Assembly: GCA_963576475.1 (NCBI GenBank)
Contig: OY754977.1
Location: 29,864,172-29,928,171 of the forward strand
From: Molanna angustata
Taxonomy: Eukaryota; Arthropoda; Insecta; Trichoptera; Molannidae
Direction: 5' to 3'
DNA length: 64,000 nt
Below are positions 56,525 to 64,000 of the stretch, piece by piece. Each line of letters opens with the position of its first letter. Positions within the stretch are counted from its first letter, which is position 1. Both the position numbers and the translations under genes were made by a program. The notes under the pieces are model-generated. The model worked only from the letters and a program-made list of their open reading frames with translations. It ran no database searches and was not told the origin of the DNA.

Positions 56525-56690
56525 TTGACAAACTTTTTTTAACATCTCAATAGAGACGAAGTTGGGATATTGTAGAAGAACCAGGAACTCGAGGCACTTA
56601 CAGGGCTTAGGACCTCTCATCGGCTGGTTTACGTGATAACTTTATGCGCTTGCGTAACGTTCACCAAATATGCCCTCTTATTGAGTTACC
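56525..56690 (-). mobile_element. MITE-like repeat M1, copy 3 (reversed)
   Basis: CATCTCAATAGAGACGAAG, GAGGCACTTACAGGGCTTAG, CATCGGCTGGTTTACGTG and AACGTTCACCAAATATGCCC are the reverse complement of copy 2. It is flanked on the right by CCAATGTTTGCCTATATGC, as is copy 2, although the core is inverted. Confidence 0.65.
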
Positions 56691-56794
56691 TTCTCCAATG
56701 TTTGCCTATATGCAATTAAAAAAATATTCGATATAAATAATTTATATATTTTTTTTTAATTTGAAATCAAATACTACATCAGGTCTTTTTTTCT

Positions 56795-57010
56795 GTGTCC
56801 TTACCTTATCTGGTTGAGCTCTATGAAACACCCTCCTTTTCAAAGTCCATCGTGTTCATGTCCCTCTGGAAGTTCATCAACCAGGTGATTTGGGGTTTCC
56901 TCTCCTCCTCTCACCAGCCATAGAAAGGCACTGCTTCATGATGTGGTCATTTCCCATCTCATTATATGGCCGATCATCTGAGCTTAGCTTCTGTCATTTT
57001 TTCAGATAAG
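56795..57010 (-). pseudogene. Old RTE-like LINE tail
   Basis: CAACCAGGTGATTTGGGGT, CAGCCATAGAAAGGCACTGC, TTCATGATGTGGTCATT and ATATGGCCGATCATCTGAG correspond word by word to the tail at 37490-37640 (LMRREDEHVVKKC region), with many substitutions and small deletions. Confidence 0.6.
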
Positions 57011-58310
57011 GGTAAATACCAACCTACCTAATTGTTAAAAAAATATGTTCAATCGACGATCAATCTTAAAAAAAATAGTTTTTTCTAAATATTTCAGTAA
57101 ATTTTTCATCTTTCATTAATCACAAAACTGCAAATTACCACTGTGGCGATGCCACATGGCAATCTCACTAGACCAGGCGGAAGTGAAGTTTTAGAGACAG
57201 ACTATTCTACCTATTCTATTCTACCAAGTGCTGCAGTAGGGCTATCCAGTCATCAAACTGTCCAAAAATATATTCACGGTGGTTAAAAAACTGTGAATGA
57301 CCTTTTCAATATTTCTTGTAGTACAAGATCCCGGAACTCCATTTCCTACATAAAAAACCTCTCACTTTAATGATTGTAATATTTTCCTCTTGTATTAAAA
57401 CTCTTCTTCTCTGAATCCCTTTCAAAACAGTTTTATCTCTTATATTTTTCCTTCCATCAAAGCAACTACCTATAATTCAGAAATTTTTGTTAAATTTTCT
57501 TCTGTTGAAATTTGTTAACGTAATTTTACTCAGTATTCTTACTTTCATCCTATCCAATGTAATTGTCAACTGCACATTAAAGTGGACATCAGACAACATA
57601 CAGTAGCTGCCGCAAATCGATCTGGTATAATATATACTTCATATCTTCCTATATTGTATACAGTCGTCCCACTATACTAACATTACAGATACAACCATTC
57701 TTTGCTGCTTACAAACAAAAGGAAAGACTGAATTGTTTTCAAATATAGATCTATTCGACCTATAGGTTGTCACAGTTTTTCTTAGGTTTTAACAGTAGTA
57801 TTTTGCGAGAAGTTTTTGTAAAGCACTTCGTCTACAATCATTCTGCAACTTTTCTCTTCATGTAATATATATTCGCATTAACTATTCTCTATTATCTTCC
57901 GCACTTTAGTCTTGCCACTCCTGCTCCTTCCGCACTCCTGCCCTGTGATGCCCCCTCCTCCTTGCGTAAATAATTTATATTATTTAGGTAATTGATTGCA
58001 AATACCAAATCGACTATATTTGTATGTATTTTTGAAGAAAAAATACATATTTTATTTACTGCACTACCATTCGTAGGCAGCAAAAAATATTTTCTATTAT
58101 TATATATTGTTTGAGTCCTGGCGGGGCTCTACCAATAAAGTTTTTTTTTTAAGAATACTTTTCGCAAGCAAATCGAAATTAAAAAAGATTTCGTTTCGCT
58201 CTAAGGAACACGCAACCATCTGATTCTTTTCATTTTACACGTGCTGACATTCTTCTGACAAATCGAGTCAGTAAAACCACAAAAATATTTGTAAGCATTG
58301 ACAAAATTAT
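57011..58310. other. AT-rich DNA, no gene seen
   Basis: No coding motif. A pyrimidine-rich patch at 57890-57965 (CCACTCCTGCTCCTTCCGC) has no open frame of note. Confidence 0.4.
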
Positions 58311-58311
58311 T

Positions 58312-58372
58312 TCGAGAGCACGTCTGTACCCTCTGGAAATCGAACCCAGATTTATGGATCGGCATACTTTTT
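58312..58372 (-). mobile_element. SINE family S1 head remnant
   Basis: Minus strand shows TATGCCGATCCATAAATC and a B box GGGTTCGATTTCC followed by AGAGGGTACAG, similar in order to S1. Confidence 0.35.
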
Positions 58373-58679
58373 TGACTAAAATTACTACAAACTAATAATT
58401 TAGGCTTCCACTGAGTTTTATTTTTCGATATAACATACATTTGAAATAAAACACGGGTTTATAAGTTAGTATTTTATTTTTTGGTTGGATTTAAAGGTTT
58501 CCGATAGTTTTTATTGAAGTAGATTTAAGAAATATTTTCGGTCTTAAACTAATTTGACTCTTGACATTTTAGAGTAAATAAAACAAAAATACGTTTTTTT
58601 ATCACACAATGATACACACAGTAGTAGGTATTATTAATTATAAATAAAAATTTATATTTCTTGTCAAATTTGTTTAGCG

Positions 58680-59125
58680 TTTTTTTATTTTTATTTTAAA
58701 TCAAAACCAATAAATTTAATAATTTTATTAATTCATCCACCATTTGACCAACAATATATTTTTTACTTAAAATGAAAACCAAATAATTTAATAATCTTAT
58801 AAATTCACGCGCCATTTGACAAACAATATATTTTCGTATTTTAAATCAAAACCAAATAATTAAATAATCTTAAAAATTCATCCACCATTTGACATACAAT
58901 ATATTTTCATATTTTAAATCAAAACCAAATAATTTAATAATCTTATAAATTCATCCACCATTTGACATACAATATATTTTCATATTTTAAATCAAAACAA
59001 AATAATTTAATAATCTTATAAATTCATCCACCATTTGACATACAATATATTTTCATATTTTAAATCAAAACAAAATAATTTAATAATCTTATAAATTCAT
59101 GCACCATTTGAAATACATTTTTTTT
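58680..59125 (+). repeat. 73-bp satellite, about six copies
   Basis: The anchor CCATTTGA occurs at 58740, 58812, 58885, 58958, 59031 and 59104 (spacing 72 then 73). Unit contains ATTCATCCACCATTTGAC and AATAATTTAATAATCTTATA. The inner copies are almost identical and the outer ones diverge, as expected from unequal exchange. Confidence 0.92.
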
Positions 59126-59287
59126 TTATTTTTAACTAACAGTACTTCTTTCATAATTCTATAATAATCATGGTTGTTTTTTTTTTGTTTTATATACAAT
59201 CTAATATGTACAAAATATTATACACATTTGGACAAATTCAATAACAAATGAATAATTATAATTCAATAACAAATGAATAATAATTAT

Positions 59288-59318
59288 ACAATGTTAATGA
59301 CAAATTCATTAACATTGT
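59288..59318. repeat. Perfect hairpin, 13-bp arms
   Basis: ACAATGTTAATGA, loop CAAAT, TCATTAACATTGT. Lies in AT-rich DNA with several short direct repeats (AATTCAATAACAAATGAAT). Confidence 0.75.
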
Positions 59319-59794
59319 TGTAAATGGTACATTTTTAACAATAAAACATTAATACATAGATTTATCACATCGATAATTTGATATAATATGTACATAATAT
59401 TATAATTGACAAACAAAAAATATATATTTTTCATCTGATTATAAATAGCAGTTTTCATGAGTGATTGTAAGTATCTACCACAATGACTTTCAATACATTG
59501 TTGACTGTTTTGTCAAAAATGAATAAAACTGAAGAATGAATTTAATATTTGTGACAAAAAGTCTTGAAAATCTTAAAGCTGCTCTTCGTGGCTACAAGAT
59601 CCGCATTTCCAATCTATAGAGTTATCGTCGGAATGTTCACACAGAGAAGTAAGTGCATAGAGTTTTTTAACAAGGCTACCAGTTACACGATAATAATACG
59701 TTCATATTTTGTCTTTATCTTAAAAAATGTATTAATCAGAACTCGATCATAAATTACTTTTAATCTTGATCTTCATAGGTATAATAACAAAAAA

Positions 59795-60320
59795 TATTAG
59801 GATTTTTCTTCTTCGTGTGCCATGTCAGGAACCCCCGACGTCGGCTATCACTCTGGCAAATCCCTCTCTGTCCTGTGCTGCCCGGAATATCTGTTCCACG
59901 GTCCTGAAGCCGGTCCATTCCCTAATGTTGCGCAGCCAGGACATCTGTCTCCTTCCAGTCCCTCGGCGACCTTCTATCTTGCCCTTCAGTATTAGTTGGA
60001 GCAAGTGATACTTCTCCCCCCTCATTATGTGACCCAGATATGTGATCTTGCGGACCTTTATTGTGGACAAGAGTTTCCTGGTTATTCTGGCTCGACTTAA
60101 GACTTCTGAGTTCGTAACCAGATCTGTCCAAGGAATTTTGAGCATTTTGCGATGCAACCACATCTCAAAAGCTTCCAGCCTGTCCATGGTTTTAACCTTC
60201 ACTGTCCAAGTCTCACAGCCATATAGCAACACAGACCACACATAACATCTCATCATCCGCTGTCTCAGGTCCATATTGAGCTTTTCGTTGCAGTAGAAAG
60301 ATCTCATTTTATTAAAAGCA
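59795..60320 (-). pseudogene. RTE-like LINE C-terminal end, uninterrupted 160-codon frame, (GAA)n tail
   Basis: Minus-strand frame 59825-60307 reads MRSFYCNEKLNMDLRQRMMR, CYVWSVLLYGCETWTVKVKT, LEAFEMWLHRKMLKIPWTDL, IKVRKITYLGHIMRGEKYHL and GRRGTGRRQMSWLRNIREWT. LLYGCETWT, LEAFEMW-HR--LKI-WTD and YLGHI-R are a well-known insect LINE ending. The stop is followed by TGGCACACGAAGAAGAAAA. The absence of any lesion suggests a recent insertion, though the catalytic domains are truncated away. Confidence 0.8.
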
Positions 60321-60364
60321 GCTTTTGCTACCTCAATTCAAGGATTAGGATTATTTAATATAAT

Positions 60365-60602
60365 TACTCAATTAGAGGACATCGTTCGGTGGAGTAGATA
60401 TAGAAGAAGGCATTGGAGGATCCACGTAGCCAGGATGGACAGTGATAGACTTGCATATATAGCGTCGAATGAAATCCCTTCTGGCCGCAGCCTACCCGGA
60501 AGACCACCCAAGAAATGGAAGGATAGCTGGCTTCGTCATCCTAGGAGGCATAGTTTCTGAAGAACAGACCAACTAGGTCTACTAAACGAAGAAGAAGAAG
60601 AC
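60365..60602 (+). pseudogene. LINE tail, same family as 45075-45315
   Basis: The plus strand reads RRHWRIHVARMDSDRLAYIA and GRPPKKWKDSWLRHPRR to a stop, then AACAGACCAACTAGGTCTAC and CGAAGAAGAAGAAG. The hairpin-like AGACC-AACT-AGGTCT before the (GAA)n tail is shared with the copy at 45 kb. Confidence 0.65.
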
Positions 60603-62270
60603 TCAATTAATTTTTCAATTTTTGAATCATGAACCTGACAAAAGACTCACAAAAGTAGAATAAATGCTATAGAAATGAGTATGTAATAGAACGATATATG
60701 ATAGAAAAAAAAATGAGGACATATAGAGAGAATTCAAGATAAAGAAGGATATTATATGTTATATGAAAGTGAATGCCTTCTTGCGTTTTTAGCCAAACCT
60801 TTGTTATCAGTTATCAGTAATAAAAGTTAATCTTTTTATGACTGTACTGTTTGGTTAAGCGCACAAAATATTTAGTTGCACAAAACGAAAACTTTTGTAG
60901 TCACTATAGTTCGGTTAATTTAAACTTCATAGTTGCCGAATATGCAACTGCTACAAAAACTCTCTAAATAGATGTGTTCTGGCGTTTAAGATCCAGCCTA
61001 CCCATATTCCATCCTTGACTTATTATCACCACGCTGAGACCAGACGTCGCCCATCGCCGCCCAGAGAAGAAAGTACCTACCTATAATTCGGAATCTTCAT
61101 TTCAATAATTCAAATGATTCTGAACAAATTCAAAAAAAGGAACATTCATTTGTTTTTAGTTAGTTGCAATACTAGTGTCAGACACGTTGTTTATCGTTAT
61201 TCATATTTGCAAGAAAACTTTTAAATTTACATCAAGTGTTGAGTATCATATTAAGAAAAATTAAGAAGCTCTGGTCGTGGAGAGCGGAAGATAACATCCG
61301 GTGCATCGCCGAAAACCTGGGTTAGTCGATCTCAGTTCCTGGAGATAAATTTCTCTTGTTCTATCCCAACCCGACCAATTCCTTCAAAATATACAGTCCA
61401 CTTAAGCGAGTCGAGCAGTATCGTCCAGAGCCAATTTAACCAATTTTCATTTCGCCAGGGCCACCACCTTTTTTTTCGTTTTTACGATATCTCATATTAA
61501 TAAAAAATTTTATCACTCTCCCATCCTTTTTTCATCGCTTTTTTTTCCTATCAAGGGCAAACCTACAATAATACTCAATAATATTTTTATTTATTTGTAA
61601 TGTACCCATTGTTTATTTATCTTATTTATTCCCTAAATAAATGAAATTGAGCTTCGTCACTGTCTCAATCGCTAAAATCAAAATATTGAAATATTTGATT
61701 GTTAAAAACCAACATTTGCAAACATGCGAATTTAATTAAAAATGATTTTATTTTACCAAATTGCACTGTCAATGAATGTATTTGAAAAATTAATAAATTT
61801 AATCTCTAAATGGGATTTTATTCATATTACTATTGAAAGTAAGTACTTTGTAATTCAATAGGTACTAGAAAACGTATATTGAATACTTTAAGAATAAAAA
61901 AATACATGAAAATCTTTCGTGTTTCCGTAGCAATCTCATGAAGAAACTGAAGATTTCTCGATATGAATTAAAATATATTAGTCTTTGTGTGAGTTTCTCG
62001 AGACGAGATTAGCATAATTGAATGGACTCTTTATAAAATGAAAAAATATTGAACTGGATATATTATGTAAACAAACTCTCCATTTAATATATGTATTGCG
62101 TATTGTGTACCTACATATGTCCCTTGTATGTGCTTTGTATATAGATACTTATAAAAATATTAGTTTTATTTTTCATTTCGGTAAGTAGGTACATATTATC
62201 GGATGAAACGATCGTTTTTTTATGGATTTTCCTCTAAGAAGTGTTTTCACAATAACACACAATACAAATT
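60603..62270. other. No gene seen; GC-richer stretch at 60960-61450
   Basis: 60960-61450 is less AT-rich (ACGTCGCCCATCGCCGCCC, GTCGAGCAGTATCGTCC) and may be part of an LTR or other element, but it has no coding frame and no partner copy here. Confidence 0.3.
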
Positions 62271-62284
62271 CCAATTTGTCCAAC

Positions 62285-62700
62285 TCGATATAAACTCACG
62301 CAGCCAAGTTGTGGAATCAAGTGCCCGATATTGTCTATGTGATGCCTATATGTGATTTATTATTATGTGATGCCTAGCTCAGCTTCTAAGCTAGAACTTG
62401 CAGCCAGCTTTTATCGCTGCGCGGTAAATGACCGCCTCCGACGCTTCAAGGGAGTTCGTTTTTTTTTTTAACATGTCTACGTAGGGGACGCCAGCTATTA
62501 GGATTTGGTCCATTTTACTCTTCCGAGGAAGCGCACTACGTAGCATTGGGAGGGGTTTGCAATCTAGAAAAGAGTTTATTAAGAATCGTTGCAATCTAGA
62601 AAGAGTTTATTAAGAATCGTATTAAGAATGTTATCGTTGGTGAATTCTTAATCTTAATGAAGCGAAGCTTTTAAGGTAGGTACTTAAAAATATATTCGGT
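62285..62700. other. LWNQVPD-type scrap and an unassigned minus-strand frame
   Basis: 62308-62335 (plus) codes for AAKLWNQVPDIV, a LINE-tail-like motif. The minus-strand frame 62391-62594 (RSALPRKSKMDQILIAGVPY) is not recognised. CAATCTAGAAAAGAGTTTATTAAGAATCG is directly repeated at 62562 and 62592 in slightly different form. Confidence 0.25.
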
Positions 62701-63745
62701 GCAGTGTTTGTCGACAACAATTTTCCTCAACACCAGGTGGACGTCACAAGGTCCGGGTTTCCAGTCCGTTACCAGTGCACTTGTTTTTGCGGGTGCCCCG
62801 CATGGACACGTGGCCCCAGCGATCCCCCCTCCTCGACCACAATTTTAAGAGCGACCACAGACCCTCGACCACAGACCAAGAACAGACTGCCTAGTTGGAT
62901 GTTATTGATCATCAAATATGTATATTTTGTTTAACAATAAATATATAAATGGTTTGGCAAAATTCTAAAAAACATTAAGGGCCTTATATGGACTATATAT
63001 ATATTCATAACTTTCTTTTCAATTTCACACTAATCAGGTATGTATGGATAACTTGTATAAATAAATATTCAACGACTATACAATGGTATACCAATTATAT
63101 GAGTGTTTAAATGGAAATTTCGATAAATTATTTTACCCAAATATTTCAAATAAGTTTTCACTGAATTTTAGCTAATAATTTATTACTTTATAATGGATCT
63201 AAATATAATCAAATTTGACATTCTTACAAACAACCATAATCTATTTTAATAGGATAATAACTTGAAATTTTTATGAATTTATTAATCGCTATTTCAATCA
63301 GACGAAAAATATTTTGATATCATATATAAATATCATACCTTTAATAATTTAATTAATACATCTCAATAGAGACATAGCAGATGAACATTAAAATTTTCTA
63401 TGAGATCCAAAATCCTGATACCTTTCTGTCTTGTATCTGCTGCGTATCTATTGAAATGTAAATTAACATAAAAGAAAAATTATGTATATATCACTGCGAT
63501 ACATTCCAATAGTAACAAGTATTGAAAATTTTGTACAACAAAGAACAAAATATGTAGTGTTTTACATTTTGTGAGATTTGTGATTCATGTTTCGAGTTTT
63601 TCCATACAATCAAGGAATTTTAAAATGATCATTGTTTATAATGACTGTAGATCTTTATTTATATAGCACCACCTTGACAGATATTTCAAGACATCATCAT
63701 TTTAAAATTCATTACAATAAAAAATACAACATTTTTTTTATTGGA
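62701..63745. other. No gene seen; GC-rich patch at 62740-62890
   Basis: The patch holds GGGTGCCCCGCATGGACACG and a repeat of CCTCGACCACA (62831, 62863). It ends with a possible poly(A) signal AATAAA at 62936. It might be a fragment of an LTR or a retrogene end; no protein is recognised. Confidence 0.25.
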
Positions 63746-63749
63746 ATAC

Positions 63750-64000
63750 ACATACATACATACCATCACGCCATATCCCTCACGGGGTAAACAGAGAGAA
63801 CCGAGCGCCATACTCCTCTATTTTTCCACAAATTTCTAGCTTCCTTTACATCCATGCATCGTCTCATACATGCTCGTCGATTATTCAAGCTTCTTATATT
63901 TCCTTCTTTCAAAATATCGTTCACATGGTCATGACATCCCTTTCTGGGGCGACCCCTGCTATTCACTCCATCTCTTACACTTATGTATATTTTTTTGGTC
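63750..64000 (-). pseudogene. LINE tail, PVRDMA family, continuing past the window edge
   Basis: Minus-strand frame 63766-63966: NSRGRPRKGCHDHVNDILKE, NRRACMRRCMDVKEARNLW and RGVWRSVLSVYPVRDMA, then stop and a (CATA)n tail on the plus strand. Clearly the same family as 55115-55435. More coding sequence should lie to the right of the window. Confidence 0.7.

Noticed and set aside
62704..62934. 76-codon Cys/Pro-rich frame
   Set aside because: Composition is odd but there is no motif spacing typical of a known secreted or zinc-binding protein; probably a GC-rich repeat fragment.

Overview
The window looks like non-coding, repeat-dominated nuclear DNA of an arthropod, most probably an insect. 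The base composition is strongly AT-rich. I see no operons, no rRNA and no convincing complete host gene. Recognisable pieces are a cecropia/mellifera-type mariner, a pogo-like DNA transposon remnant, many 5'-truncated non-LTR retrotransposon (LINE) tails of RTE, CR1/L2 and jockey-like types, tRNA-derived SINEs, Helitron/Helentron-like non-autonomous elements, and several satellites and microsatellites. The species is not identifiable from this window; the order (Lepidoptera-like flavour) is only an impression.

Layout. 0-9 kb: a dispersed repeat (R1), a 1.03-kb HINE-like element (copy A) with a (TG)n core, a short reversed relative, a 1.1-kb pogo-like element with TA target duplication, a 78-bp inverted repeat, and HINE copy B. 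9-14.5 kb: LINE tails, two SINEs, an RTE-like and a CR1/L2-like LINE on the minus strand, and a 184-bp foldback. 16.4-17.5 kb: a perfect 145-bp-arm inverted repeat between two long (TA)n tracts. 17.8-22.5 kb: R1 and HINE pieces, then five LINE tails, some joined head to head. 23-29.1 kb: four tandem units of a composite minisatellite element (18-bp and about 140-bp repeats). 31.1-32.4 kb: a nearly complete mariner with one stop and one frameshift. 34-40 kb: a 23-bp tandem array, HINE copy C, an LTR candidate, two RTE tails facing each other by their 3' ends, and a fifth minisatellite unit inserted inside a HINE. 40-45.3 kb: SINEs, a LINE tail, two strong hairpins, a heat-shock-element/TATA promoter candidate, and a second TATA+Inr promoter or LTR on the minus strand. 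45-64 kb: mostly AT-rich DNA with a 62-bp pyrimidine-rich array, a 725-bp TIR element, HINE copies D and H, a 73-bp satellite and more LINE tails; one possible host exon lies near 56.0 kb.

How parts relate. The coding fragments are decayed retrotransposon 3' ends, so they do not work together as a pathway. The useful biology lies in the mobile-element stratigraphy: nested insertions give empty sites, tail microsatellites ((GAA)n, (ATGT)n, (TA)n, (AATAA)n) mark LINE families, and the HINE and minisatellite units show how tandem arrays arise inside transposons. Most long reading frames here, for example (IY)n, (PVPSVT)n and (TGVTEG)n, are translations of simple repeats and are not genes.
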